Positions 26,067 to 34,552 of a DNA stretch of 64,000 nt are shown here, in pieces. A model generated the notes under the pieces. It did not search any database, had not been told where the DNA came from, and was given only the letters and a program-made list of their open reading frames with translations. Within the stretch, counting starts at the first letter, position 1, and every line of letters begins with the position of its first letter. This DNA comes from Labrenzia sp. OB1 (GTDB lineage: Bacteria > Pseudomonadota > Alphaproteobacteria > Rhizobiales > Stappiaceae). Location of the stretch: assembly GCF_001624695.1 (NCBI RefSeq), contig NZ_JSEP01000018.1, forward strand, positions 60,303 through 124,302. The letters are read 5' to 3'. The translations under genes and the position numbers were made by a program.

Positions 26067-27251
26067 TCAGGCGGAGACCGTTCCTGAACCCAGCAGCTTT
26101 TCGGTATGCCGCCGGATCATTTCCTCTTCGTTGGTCGGTACGACCAGCACGCTTGCCCGCGATGAAACCGCCGAAATTTCTTCGGCCCCGGCCTGATTCT
26201 TCGCCTCGTCGGCCGTCAGTCCGAGCCATTCGAGATCCGCACAGACCTTGCGGCGGACAAGGACGGAATTCTCGCCGATGCCGCCTGTGAAGACCAGTGT
26301 ATCCAGCCCGCCGAGCACCGCAGCCATCGCACCGAGTTCCCGGCGGATGCGGAAGACGAAATAGTCGATAGCTTCCGCCGCTTCAGGCGCGTCGCTCTGC
26401 GTGAGGGTGCGCATGTCCTGGCTGATGCCGGAAAGGCCCTTCAGACCCGACGCCTTGTAGAGGAGATCGGAGACCTCTTCAGGGGTCATGCCCTTTGTGG
26501 TCAGAAGATAAAGCACCACGCCCGGATCGAGTTGACCGCAGCGTGTGCCCATCGGCAGACCGTCCAGGGCGGTGAAGCCCATCGTCGAGCCGATGCTTTG
26601 CCCGTCGCGTATGGCGCACATGGAAGCACCGTTGCCCAGATGCGCAACCACCAGCCGGCCCGTATGGAGGTCCGGCCGGGTCTGTTGCAGATGGGCGCAG
26701 ATGTATTCATAGGACAGACCGTGAAATCCGTAGCGGCGCACACCTTCCTCGTAAAGTGAACGGGGCAGGGCGAACGTATCGTTCACCCAGGGATGATTGC
26801 GGTGAAACGCGGTGTCGAAACAGGCGCTTTGCAAGGCTTTAGGGAAGGCGGCGCGGGCTGCTTCGATGCCCGCCAGATTATGCGGCTGGTGCAGCGGGGC
26901 AAGCGGCTCCAGCCTCCCGAGTTCCCTCATGATCTCACCGGTAATGCGCACGGGAGCCGTCAGGGAAATGCCGCCATGCACCACCCGGTGCCCGACCGCA
27001 TCCACGTCCTGTCCGCCCAGTTCCTGTTCCAGGCTCGGCAGCAGCGCGTCAAGCGCGGCGGCGTGGGATCTGCCTTCCTCCTCACTCAGTGCCCTGTCGA
27101 TCCGTGTATCCGAGACGTGGGACTTCAGCGACAGATGCGGCTGTGCACCGAGACCGGAAATCTGTCCCTTGAGCTGGACGGCGTCCCCCGAGAACAACGT
27201 GAACTTGATGGAGGACGAACCGGAATTCAGGACCAGAATGACCGGGGCCAT
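26067..27251 (-). CDS. ackA: Acetate kinase
   Basis: 394-residue ASKHA-fold kinase interconverting acetyl phosphate and acetate. Motifs are LNSGSSSIKF at the start, GHRVVHGG (near 85), the catalytic region SACFDTAFHRNHPW (Asp near 143), MGTRCGQLDPG and the C-terminal PTNEEEMI. The ATG at 27251 was chosen because MAPVILVLNSGSSS is the canonical start. Three bases downstream of the MaoC-Pta gene, so the two are co-transcribed. Confidence 0.95.
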   Translation of the reverse strand: MAPVILVLNSGSSSIKFTLFSGDAVQLKGQISGLGAQPHLSLKSHVSDTRIDRALSEEEGRSHAAALDALLPSLEQELGGQDVDAVGHRVVHGGISLTAPVRITGEIMRELGRLEPLAPLHQPHNLAGIEAARAAFPKALQSACFDTAFHRNHPWVNDTFALPRSLYEEGVRRYGFHGLSYEYICAHLQQTRPDLHTGRLVVAHLGNGASMCAIRDGQSIGSTMGFTALDGLPMGTRCGQLDPGVVLYLLTTKGMTPEEVSDLLYKASGLKGLSGISQDMRTLTQSDAPEAAEAIDYFVFRIRRELGAMAAVLGGLDTLVFTGGIGENSVLVRRKVCADLEWLGLTADEAKNQAGAEEISAVSSRASVLVVPTNEEEMIRRHTEKLLGSGTVSA

Positions 27252-27253
27252 GA

Positions 27254-28666
27254 TCAAGCCCCTTCGCGATCGAACACGCCGGCTGGAGTGCCATGGGTCT
27301 GCCAATGCTTGAAGAGAAGCGCGAGCGCGCAGGACGCGAGCCGGGCGCGACTGTCGTCGGCGCGGCTGGTGAGCATCACCGGAACCTTGGCGCCGATCAC
27401 CAGTCCGGAGGATTCCGCATGGGCGATGAACGTCAGTTCCTTGGCCAGCATGTTGCCCGACTCCAGATTGGGAACGATCAGCACTTCCGCGTGGCCGGCG
27501 ACCAGCGACGTGATTCCTTTGGAACGGGCCGCCTGAACATCGACCGCATTGTCCATTGCCAGCGGGCCATCGACGATACCCCCCGTTATCTGACCGCGTT
27601 CGGCCATTTTGGACAGGACAGCAGCGTCCAGACTGGAGGGGATCGCGGGGTTCACGGTCTCGATAGCGGACAGGACGCCGACCCGGGGTGCCTCAAGGCC
27701 GAGCGCCAGGGCCAGATCGATGGCGTTCTGCGTGATGTCCACCTTGGTGTTGAGGTCGGGCGAAATGTTTATCGCTGCATCGGAGATCAGGACGGGTGTC
27801 TTGCGGCCTGGTATATCCATGACGAAGACATGGCTGATGCGCCGCCGGGTTCTCAGCCCGCCGTCCCGTTTGACCACATGCTGAAGCAGATGGTCCGTAT
27901 GAAGATGGCCCTTCATGATGGCGTCGACCCGGCCTTCATGGACCATGGCGACGGCGCGTCCGGCGGCCTCTGTTTCATCTTCGATATCGATCAGTTCGAA
28001 GGCTTCGAGGTTCTCGCCCAGGTCCTCGGCGGCTTTGGCGATACGCGCCTGTGCACCGATCAGGATCGGTTTGATCAGCCCTTCCCGCGCTGCCATGATA
28101 GCCCCCTCGAGCGAGTTGGCATCGTCTGGGGCGACGACCGCGGTTGACAGAGGCGGCAAGGCTCTCGCCAGCTCGATCATCCTGTTGAAGTGCCGGTGCC
28201 GCTGCACGAGGATGGCGGGCAGATTGCTGGAATCGAATTCGATTGTTTGAGTCGGGGCGGCGACTTCCGCGACGCCTTCGACCAGACGGGTTCCGTCGGC
28301 GCGCGCCACCGAGAGATCGAAGACGACGATGTTGCCCGGACGTTTTTCCTTCGCCGTAACCTTCACATGCAACTTGTCGCCGACGGCCGCCCCTTCCAGG
28401 AAGCGGAGCGACTGCGACTTGTAGATCGTGCCGGGACCGGGAAGTATGTTGCCGAGGATGGCGGAGGCGAGGCTGCCCATCCACATGGCGGGCGCGACGG
28501 GCTTGTCGATATGACCGTCTCCGGTCCAGTCCGTATCCGGCAGGTGGATGGGATTGTGGTTTCCGGAAGCATGCGCATAAACCAGAAGATCGTTGGAGGA
28601 ACACTCCCTGACGATCTCCGCCGTGTCGCCTACGGTAATCTGCTCATAAGTCTTGTTCGTCGCCAT
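27254..28666 (-). CDS. MaoC-domain/phosphate acetyltransferase fusion
   Basis: 470-residue fusion. The N-terminal hot-dog domain (about 5-150) is MaoC-like, and the C-terminal domain (about 165-465) is a PTA/PTB phosphotransacylase with MKGHLHTDHLL near 245 and ISDAAINISPDL near 290. Together with AckA it makes acetyl-CoA, acetyl phosphate and acetate interconvertible. In the MaoC domain the usual GDxNPxH hydratase motif reads GNHNPIH, so the catalytic Asp is Asn here and hydratase activity is doubtful. The start at 28666 is preferred; 28696 is possible. Confidence 0.88.
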   Translation of the reverse strand: MATNKTYEQITVGDTAEIVRECSSNDLLVYAHASGNHNPIHLPDTDWTGDGHIDKPVAPAMWMGSLASAILGNILPGPGTIYKSQSLRFLEGAAVGDKLHVKVTAKEKRPGNIVVFDLSVARADGTRLVEGVAEVAAPTQTIEFDSSNLPAILVQRHRHFNRMIELARALPPLSTAVVAPDDANSLEGAIMAAREGLIKPILIGAQARIAKAAEDLGENLEAFELIDIEDETEAAGRAVAMVHEGRVDAIMKGHLHTDHLLQHVVKRDGGLRTRRRISHVFVMDIPGRKTPVLISDAAINISPDLNTKVDITQNAIDLALALGLEAPRVGVLSAIETVNPAIPSSLDAAVLSKMAERGQITGGIVDGPLAMDNAVDVQAARSKGITSLVAGHAEVLIVPNLESGNMLAKELTFIAHAESSGLVIGAKVPVMLTSRADDSRARLASCALALLFKHWQTHGTPAGVFDREGA

Positions 28667-28782
28667 CGGCTCGGGAACCCCTGACTGAAAATCCATATTG
28701 CAACGCAGCAATCGTGATGGAGCGTAGCCGCATTCCACGACGGATCAAATACGGGAGAGTTATTATCACGTTTCGGAACGCG

Positions 28783-29361
28783 TCAGCAGTCGCTGCAACT
28801 CACCGTGTCCGTCAGGCGCGGCCGAAAATAGAAAATGTCTTGCAGGGTATACTTGGCAAGGCGGGGGAAAGCCTCTGTGAAAAGCCCGGAAAATGGTGGC
28901 GTATATACATACGTACTTTCGGCGATCACGATCGAGGTGAGCGGGTTTGAGATCGCCTCTGGCAAGAGGACCGGCGGGGCAGCTCCCACGTCCCAGGGAT
29001 TTTCCTTGTTGCTGTAGCTCCAGTCGACGATTGGTTCGCCGTCTTCATCGAAAGTGACACTTGAAATGATGGTCTTGAGAGAGTCGTCCGGATAAGGGTC
29101 GAGTATCTTTTCACCCAGGGCCAGGATGTCATCCAGTTCATCGGTGCTCAGGGTCTGGGCCTGTGAGACCAGGTCGGTTGTCGAGTTTGCGATGCGGCTG
29201 ACCTTCCGGTCCGCGTTGATCGCACCTGAAAGTTCCGTGATTCCGATCAGGAGGATCAGCATGAAAGGCAGGATAAGCGCGAATTCCGTCGCAGACACAC
29301 CGTGCCTGTCGCGCCAGAGCTCGTGCAACTGCCTGGAAATCCTGCGAGCCGGCCGGATCAT
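28783..29361 (-). CDS. TadE-like minor pseudopilin
   Basis: 192 residues from the ATG at 29361, preceded by GGGAA; an ATG at 29382 would overlap the gene before it. A short basic leader ends at Gly21, followed by VSATEF with Glu at +5, the prepilin cleavage rule, and then one hydrophobic helix. This is the TadE/TadG plan. The periplasmic part has a C-terminal CSDC cysteine pair. It is the last gene of the three-gene minus-strand arm of the Tad locus and would be processed by CpaA. Confidence 0.82.
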   Translation of the reverse strand: MIRPARRISRQLHELWRDRHGVSATEFALILPFMLILLIGITELSGAINADRKVSRIANSTTDLVSQAQTLSTDELDDILALGEKILDPYPDDSLKTIISSVTFDEDGEPIVDWSYSNKENPWDVGAAPPVLLPEAISNPLTSIVIAESTYVYTPPFSGLFTEAFPRLAKYTLQDIFYFRPRLTDTVSCSDC

Positions 29362-29365
29362 GAAA

Positions 29366-29917
29366 CTATTCCCAGGGTTCATTACGAAAGACCAGGGTTG
29401 ATGTCAGATGACGCACGCCGCCGCGATCTTCAGGGTAAAGCTCGAGGTTGGACATCATCATGGGCCATTTGTAAATGACGTTCATGACCACGATATCGCT
29501 GGCGTCTCCGGTCACGAATTGCAGATCCTCCCGAATATTGCCTTCGTCGTCGTAGAGGCTTGGAGCGGCATTTGCTTCCGCGAAACTGTCCACGGACACG
29601 ACTTCGACGGACATTCTGCTGGCGTCGCAGACAAAAGTTGGCAGGAAACCGCAGATCTGATCCCTGAACTCGTCTGCGGTAAACGTGCCTTCCTGAGCCT
29701 GTCCTGTCCTGATCATCCTCGCGGCGCTGACGACCGCGTCATCGACCATACGGTTGACCACCAGAACAAGACCTACTTCCATGATGCCTATCGACAGGAC
29801 AAAGAACGGAATGCCGATCATGGCGAACTCAATCGCGGTCACGCCGCGGTCGTCTTTGAGCAACGACCGACGGTTTCTGCGTCTGAATGGCCAGAAAGAC
29901 CGTTTCCTGCCGCGCAT
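29366..29917 (-). CDS. TadE-like pseudopilin
   Basis: 183 residues from the ATG at 29917, with GGAG 10 bases upstream; the frame stays open to a TTG at 29950. A very basic leader (RKRSFWPFRRRNRRS) ends at Gly25 before VTAIEF with the +5 glutamate, then a hydrophobic helix. Two cysteines (QICGFLPTFVCD) in the outer part may form a disulfide. Probably a minor component at the tip or base of the Flp pilus. Confidence 0.85.
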   Translation of the reverse strand: MRGRKRSFWPFRRRNRRSLLKDDRGVTAIEFAMIGIPFFVLSIGIMEVGLVLVVNRMVDDAVVSAARMIRTGQAQEGTFTADEFRDQICGFLPTFVCDASRMSVEVVSVDSFAEANAAPSLYDDEGNIREDLQFVTGDASDIVVMNVIYKWPMMMSNLELYPEDRGGVRHLTSTLVFRNEPWE

Positions 29918-30008
29918 TGAGAGCTCGCTCCGCAAAACCTTTGGGATCAACAGAACGCCAACCGGAATCGTTGGAGCTCCAAAAGTCGATCGATGTTAAA
30001 ATTCACGC

Positions 30009-30473
30009 CTATTTACCGCCGCCGGCCGCTTCCAGCGCGAGGACGTTCCGGGCCGTTGCCTGTTCGGCGGTTTCGTTGAACGAATCCGCGTTATCGCCGA
30101 GGCGAAGCGTCGGCTCACACGTCGGATGGCAGGAAAGCGTTTCGCGTTCCACTTTCCGATAAACCGAGACGATATCGGTTTCCGAAGCGCGCACGGTAAT
30201 CTCCTCGTCCACGATCGGCTTGTTGTCGACATCCAGGATAACGAGGTTGGTGGTGCCGTAGCTTTTGCCGGTAATGACGACCGTGTTCTTGTCGAACATG
30301 GCCACGTCGGCAATGAACGGATTTCCGACGATGACTGCGGAAGCGCCATCTTCGATGCGGAACACCTTGGCGCGATCGACGGTTACCATGACCGGCCCGT
30401 CCTGCGCCATCGCCGCGCCTGCCTGAAACGCGAACACAAGCACGCCAGTCCATCTGATCAGGTTCGAAAACAT
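30009..30473 (-). CDS. Stand-alone CpaC N-terminal-domain protein
   Basis: 154-residue exported protein (signal peptide about 1-23, ending GAAMA-QDG). The mature part is only the pilus assembly N-terminal domain (PF13629 type) that usually begins the CpaC secretin: KVFRIEDGASAVIVGNPFIADVA. No secretin domain follows. A CHPTC motif near residue 112 could hold a disulfide or metal. It may dock onto the secretin ring or pilus base; that is inference. First gene of the minus-strand arm; GGAG lies 11 bases before the ATG. Confidence 0.82.
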   Translation of the reverse strand: MFSNLIRWTGVLVFAFQAGAAMAQDGPVMVTVDRAKVFRIEDGASAVIVGNPFIADVAMFDKNTVVITGKSYGTTNLVILDVDNKPIVDEEITVRASETDIVSVYRKVERETLSCHPTCEPTLRLGDNADSFNETAEQATARNVLALEAAGGGK

Positions 30474-30996
30474 GCTTATGAGTACTCCATGTGCCACTTT
30501 TCCTGCGAGATCATGCCGTAGACGTAGTGAACGATCTGCTAACGCCCGGCGGCAAGAAGAGTAAACTGCCGCCGTTGCAGTATCCGCGGTGTGGGGCAGG
30601 GCAAGGGTGTATTCACCGGACAAACCGAATATTGTGCCCACATTGAAAGAGTGGGAAACGATGTTTCATCTGAATACATGGCGATGAAAAATCTTCAATG
30701 AAAGTATATTTAATGAATACGATAGCAAAAAAGCGTTTGATTATATAAGGGTATGAAATTATGCAGAGTATAGAATTAATATTTATTTTTATATTAAATT
30801 AATTTAGGGCATTAACCCAATTTTATCTATACCATTCGTTAACTATAGCAGCCGTTCAGCGCAATTCATTGGTAGTAATTGGTAAATTTAACTGGTTGGA
30901 AATCTATTTACTCTAGGTTCGCCCCATGTCCAATTGGACCCGAATAAGATCCAGCGGACTTGAAGCTGTCAGTTTTTTGGTACTTGGAGCAAACAT
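30474..30996. promoter_or_regulatory. Divergent promoter region between the minus-strand Tad arm and flp
   Basis: 523 bases, strongly AT-rich from about 30650 to 30930, with long A/T tracts and several TTAA sequences, and no convincing gene (an upstream extension of the minus-strand gene to 30641 lacks a signal peptide). It must hold the promoters of both arms. GGAG 8 bases before the flp ATG is clear; specific -35/-10 pairs are not. Confidence 0.6.
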
Positions 30997-31188
30997 ATGA
31001 AAAATCTTCTGAAACGCTTCGTCAACGACGAATCCGGCGCAACTGCAATCGAATACGGTCTGATCGCAGGCCTTCTGTCCATCGTGATCATCGGCGCCGT
31101 TGCGGCCACCGGTGGATCGCTTACCGATTTGTTCGGCCGTATTTCCGGTCAGCTCGACGCCGCCGGTGTGGCAGAAGCTACCGAATAA
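30997..31188 (+). CDS. flp: Flp-type major pilin
   Basis: 63-residue class IVb pilin. The leader ends at Gly14; mature ATAIEYGLIAGLLS carries the Flp motif with Glu at +5 and adjacent Tyr, then a single hydrophobic helix and a short acidic tail. CpaA (next gene) should cleave it and CpaF/TadB/TadC polymerise it into adhesive pili. A textbook intrinsic terminator 46 bases after the stop should keep pilin mRNA more abundant than the assembly genes. Confidence 0.95.
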   Translation: MKNLLKRFVNDESGATAIEYGLIAGLLSIVIIGAVAATGGSLTDLFGRISGQLDAAGVAEATE

Positions 31189-31234
31189 TACAGTCTGACT
31201 GCCGGGGAGAAACCCTGGCCAGTCCACCGTAAAG

Positions 31235-31263
31235 AAAACGGGCAGCCTGCTGCCCGTTTTTTT
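31235..31263 (+). terminator. Intrinsic terminator of flp
   Basis: AAAACGGGCAG, loop CCTG, CTGCCCGTTTT, running on into TTT: an 11-bp perfect stem with a U-tract of seven. This is the clearest Rho-independent terminator in the window. Confidence 0.92.
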
Positions 31264-31384
31264 GTGCGCCGACGCGTTTTCCGCGCGCTCTTTTTGGCAG
31301 CGCATGCTCTCGGTGACCAGGCCACTCCTGCCGGGCATCGGTAAAAAATTAACAATCGACCTCTAAAATTCCGCGCAATGATTA

Positions 31385-31444
31385 GAGCGTATCGCGTTTG
31401 GGCGGATTCATGGTGTCCTGCAATCAATTGAATGCGACACGCGC
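31385..31444 (+). repeat. MITE/RIME-like repeat, internally deleted copy D
   Basis: Left end GAGCGTATCGCGTT and right end AATGCGACACGCGC match the two ends of the 110-bp element seen at 31982 and 41314, and the neighbouring GGCGGATTCATGG and TCAATTGAATGCGACA also match, but about 50 bp of the middle is missing. The two ends are inverted repeats of each other. Confidence 0.6.
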
Positions 31445-31465
31445 TGAAGATTGAGCGGAAGCCCG

Positions 31466-31981
31466 ATGATCGAAGCAGCCATTCTAGTGATTTTCCCGAT
31501 GCTCGTCGCCTTTGGCGGCGCGTCTGACCTGTTGACGATGACGATTCGCAACAGGGTGTCTGTTCTCCTGATCGCCGGATTCGCCGGTCTTGCGCTTGTG
31601 ACGGGTCTTCCCCTGAGCGGCTGGGGAATGCATGCATTGGGTCTGCTTGTGGTCTTTCCCGTCTGCTTTGGATTTTTCGCGGCCGGCTGGATGGGCGGAG
31701 GCGACGTGAAATTCATCAGCGCGATTGCATTGTGGATCGGACTGACGCCTGAACTCGGTGTTTTCGTTTTATTCGTCGCTTTTTTTGGAATGCTGCTGAC
31801 CTTTGCGCTTCTTTTCGTTCGCAAATTTGAAGTGGTGCCCACGGCCCTTGCGACGCAGGACTGGTTCGCGCGGCTGCACGACAGCAAAGGTGGAATACCC
31901 TACGGCATCGCGATCGCAGCCGCCGGCCTGACGGTCTATCCGTCGACCGAGTGGTTTCAGTTGGCGGTTCAGGGCATTTAG
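31466..31981 (+). CDS. cpaA: Prepilin peptidase CpaA/TadV
   Basis: 171-residue integral membrane aspartic peptidase (A24 family) that removes leaders from Flp and TadE-type proteins. The two catalytic aspartates are in FGGASDLLTM (near 23) and GGGDVKF (near 80). About six hydrophobic segments. The ATG at 31466 is preferred over an in-frame TTG at 31451. The gene is bracketed by two copies of the same repeat in opposite orientation, and its stop codon touches the downstream copy. Confidence 0.93.
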   Translation: MIEAAILVIFPMLVAFGGASDLLTMTIRNRVSVLLIAGFAGLALVTGLPLSGWGMHALGLLVVFPVCFGFFAAGWMGGGDVKFISAIALWIGLTPELGVFVLFVAFFGMLLTFALLFVRKFEVVPTALATQDWFARLHDSKGGIPYGIAIAAAGLTVYPSTEWFQLAVQGI

Positions 31982-32091
31982 CGCATGTCGCATTAAATTG
32001 AATTCAGGAAACCGCCCGAACGCATTTACCAGGCAAACGCTGCCTCGGGGGATTCCTGAACCCATGACTCCGCTTGAACGCGATACACTCC
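31982..32091 (-). repeat. MITE/RIME-like repeat, full copy A
   Basis: On the minus strand this 110-bp element runs from GAGTGTATCGCGTT to AATGCGACATGCGC. It aligns base for base with copy B at 41314-41424, with one single-base gap and about four in five bases identical by hand alignment. The ends are imperfect inverted repeats, and an inner pair TTCAGGAA/TTCCTGAA would fold the middle into a hairpin. It begins at the cpaA stop codon. Confidence 0.75.
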
Positions 32092-32323
32092 AGCGCACAT
32101 AGGGACCCTGATTCCCGGCAGACACTGGAAAACGTCTGAACGGCTGGTTTCCGCGGCTGTGAAATTAATTATTCGCAAATTGCGATAGATTTAAGAAATC
32201 ATTCAGTAAAGTTAATGAATATTAACCAAAATCATCTAGATCTGGTTAACCATGTTTTGACTAATTACCCCCCATTCTAGCTTCGAATGGCGCATCTGCG
32301 CGCAGGAATATTGGGTATAGGTC
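31982..32323. promoter_or_regulatory. Gap before cpaB with repeat copy A and candidate CtrA-type boxes
   Basis: Apart from the repeat, this 342-base gap holds an AT-rich part (32160-32280) with GTTAAT-GAAT-ATTAAC at 32211-32226 and GGTTAACC at 32244-32251. TTAA-N6-TTAA resembles the CtrA recognition sequence (TTAA-N7-TTAA) known to control pilus genes in Caulobacter. No gene is seen here. Confidence 0.45.
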
Positions 32324-33091
32324 ATGAAATTTGCTCGAATTTTAGTACTGGCAGTAGCCGTGGCTGCAGGTTTCCTGGCTTTCCGAATGGTCATGATGTC
32401 CGGTGGAAACGACGCTGAACCGAAAACCGCGCAGGCCCCGGCCGCCGAGCGGAAACAGGCCCAGGTGCTTGTCGCGGCGAAGGATATTCCGCTTGGCGGA
32501 AAGTTGTCGGCGGCGGATATGTCCTGGTCCCCGTGGCCGGAGGATGTGATTCCCAAGGGAGCCGTTACGAAAAGCGCCTCTCCCGTAGCGGACAAGGAGC
32601 ATGTGGGCCAGATCGCCCGGGCTCCGATTTTCGCAGGCGAACCGATTCGCCCGGAACGTCTGATCAGCACAGACAAGGGCTTCATGTCCTCCATTCTGCC
32701 AAAGGGAAAACGCGCCAGCGCGGTAAGCGTCGAAGCTGAAACCACGGCAGGAGGCTTCATTCTTCCCGGTGACAAGGTCGATCTCATCCTCACGCGCAGA
32801 TCCGACGAGGGAGCCAGCAGCCAGACAATTCTGGAAAACATCCGTGTGCTGGCGATCGACACGACGACCGCGGGTGAGCAGGACAAGAAAAGCCTCTCGC
32901 CCAAGAAGACCGCGACCCTGGAGCTGACACTGCCGCAGTCGGAAATCGTGGCGCAGGCGCAGCAGATAGGAACGATATCCCTGGCCTTGCGCAGTGCCCA
33001 GGATTCTGCCGACGACGCAGCACCGGAAAATGATCAGCGCCGTGGCATGAGCTACGTGAAATATGGCGTGACCAGCAAGTCGGGTTTGTAA
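32324..33091 (+). CDS. cpaB: Flp pilus assembly protein CpaB
   Basis: 255 residues with an N-terminal membrane helix or signal (about 5-22), then a SAF domain (about 47-110; VLVAAKDIPLGGKLSAADM) and an RcpC/CpaB domain (about 118-225; TTAGGFILPGDKVDLILT). CpaB works with the CpaC secretin at the outer membrane pore. Its stop TAA shares a base with an ATG at 33091, in the same frame as cpaC. Confidence 0.93.
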   Translation: MKFARILVLAVAVAAGFLAFRMVMMSGGNDAEPKTAQAPAAERKQAQVLVAAKDIPLGGKLSAADMSWSPWPEDVIPKGAVTKSASPVADKEHVGQIARAPIFAGEPIRPERLISTDKGFMSSILPKGKRASAVSVEAETTAGGFILPGDKVDLILTRRSDEGASSQTILENIRVLAIDTTTAGEQDKKSLSPKKTATLELTLPQSEIVAQAQQIGTISLALRSAQDSADDAAPENDQRRGMSYVKYGVTSKSGL

Positions 33092-33132
33092 TGACACGGG
33101 TAACAACAAGAAAGTTCAGCGCAAGGGGCGCG

Positions 33133-34542
33133 ATGATGAACCAGCTTTTCAAGTGCGTGGCAGCCGTGGCGTTTGTCGCTGCGGCGATAACCATGACGGC
33201 ACCTTCCGCCGTGGCCGGGGACAATTTTCCGAGCCAGGTTCATATCGCCGCCGGAGAACGGGCGAGCGGGCGGATCCTGAATGTCGGCGTCGGCCGGTCG
33301 GTCGTTGTCAATCTGGCGGAAGACGCGGCCGATGTGCTCGTGTCCAATCCGGAGATCGCGGATGCGGTTCTGCGAACGCCACGCCGGATTTTCATCATTG
33401 GGAACACGGCCGGCCAGTCCCGGGTCGTGTTTTTCAGCCGCAGCGGCCGTGAACTGGCGAGCTTTGATCTCCGGGTCGAAAGAGACACCTCCGACATGAC
33501 CAGGATCATCCGCAAGTTGATCCCGGGGTCAAACATATTCGCCGAATCCGTCAATGGCAGCGTCATTTTGAGCGGAACAGCGAAAAGCACCATTGAAGCC
33601 CAGCAGGCTGCGGATATCGCTGCAAAGTTCCAGGGCACCGGAAATGCCGAGGACGTCGTCAATCTGATATCCGTCGAGGGCAAGGATCAGGTGCATCTGA
33701 AGGTAACCGTGGCGGAAGTCGAGCGTTCGGTCATCAAGCAGCTCGGGGTCCAGTTTTCCGGATCTATCGGCGTGGGGAATTTCACTCCCTTCGGGGAGAA
33801 CCTGCCGGACTTTCCGGTGAATCCGACCATCGTCAACCAGGCGGTCGCCGGTTTCGGCTTTACGAGCGGCGCCACCAGCCTGGCCGCCCAGGTGGAAGCC
33901 TTGCAGCGGGACGGCGTCATCAGAACACTTGCGGAACCGACCCTGACGGCCATAACCGGCGAGAATGCAAGTTTCCTTGCAGGCGGTGAATTCCCGATCC
34001 CGATCGCGCAGGACGACGGCGAGGTAACCGTCGAGTTCAAGAAATTCGGTGTGGGCCTCGATTTCACACCCGTGGTGCTGTCCGGCGGACGCATCAGCCT
34101 GAGGGTCAAGACGGAAGTGAGCGAGCTCAGCAATGACGGCGCCGTTTCCGCAGGCGGAATCACGATCTCCGCGCTGAAGGTCCGCCGCGCCGAATCGACC
34201 ATGGAACTGCCTTCAGGCGGAACGCTGGTCATGGCGGGGCTCCTGAAGGAATCCTATCAGCAGGCGATCGACGGTGTTCCGGGCCTGATGCAGATCCCGA
34301 TCCTGGGCGCCCTGTTCAAAAGCCGGGATTTCCTGCGCAAGCAAACGGAACTCACGGTCTTCGTGACGCCCTATGTGGTGCAGCCCGTGGCAGCTCAGAA
34401 ACTTGTGCGGCCCGACAAGAACTTCATGCCGCCATCTGATGCGGAAACGGTTTTCCTGAATCGTCTGAACAAGATCTTCAGTCCGGCCGGCGATGCGGTC
34501 GAAGGCACCTATCACGGCCAGGTCGGCTTTATCTACAAGTGA
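33133..34542 (+). CDS. cpaC: Type II/IV secretin CpaC
   Basis: 469 residues from the ATG at 33133, which follows AAGGGG and opens a clean signal peptide (to PSAVA-GDN); the frame is also open from an ATG at 33091 overlapping cpaB. The N-terminal pilus domain (about 30-120; LVSNPEIADAVLRTPRRIFIIG) is followed by a BON-like segment and a C-terminal secretin domain (about 240-430) with LAEPTLTAITGENASFLAGG and VPGLMQIPILGALFKS. It forms the outer membrane channel for the Flp pilus. Confidence 0.94.
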   Translation: MMNQLFKCVAAVAFVAAAITMTAPSAVAGDNFPSQVHIAAGERASGRILNVGVGRSVVVNLAEDAADVLVSNPEIADAVLRTPRRIFIIGNTAGQSRVVFFSRSGRELASFDLRVERDTSDMTRIIRKLIPGSNIFAESVNGSVILSGTAKSTIEAQQAADIAAKFQGTGNAEDVVNLISVEGKDQVHLKVTVAEVERSVIKQLGVQFSGSIGVGNFTPFGENLPDFPVNPTIVNQAVAGFGFTSGATSLAAQVEALQRDGVIRTLAEPTLTAITGENASFLAGGEFPIPIAQDDGEVTVEFKKFGVGLDFTPVVLSGGRISLRVKTEVSELSNDGAVSAGGITISALKVRRAESTMELPSGGTLVMAGLLKESYQQAIDGVPGLMQIPILGALFKSRDFLRKQTELTVFVTPYVVQPVAAQKLVRPDKNFMPPSDAETVFLNRLNKIFSPAGDAVEGTYHGQVGFIYK

Positions 34543-34552
34543 GGACGGACGG

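Noticed and set aside
28783..29382. TadE-like gene at 28783 as a TadG with a von Willebrand domain
   Set aside because: At 192 residues it is too short, and no MIDAS motif is present.
30474..30641. Extension of the CpaC-N-like protein upstream to 30641
   Set aside because: It would bury the clear signal peptide that begins at 30473.
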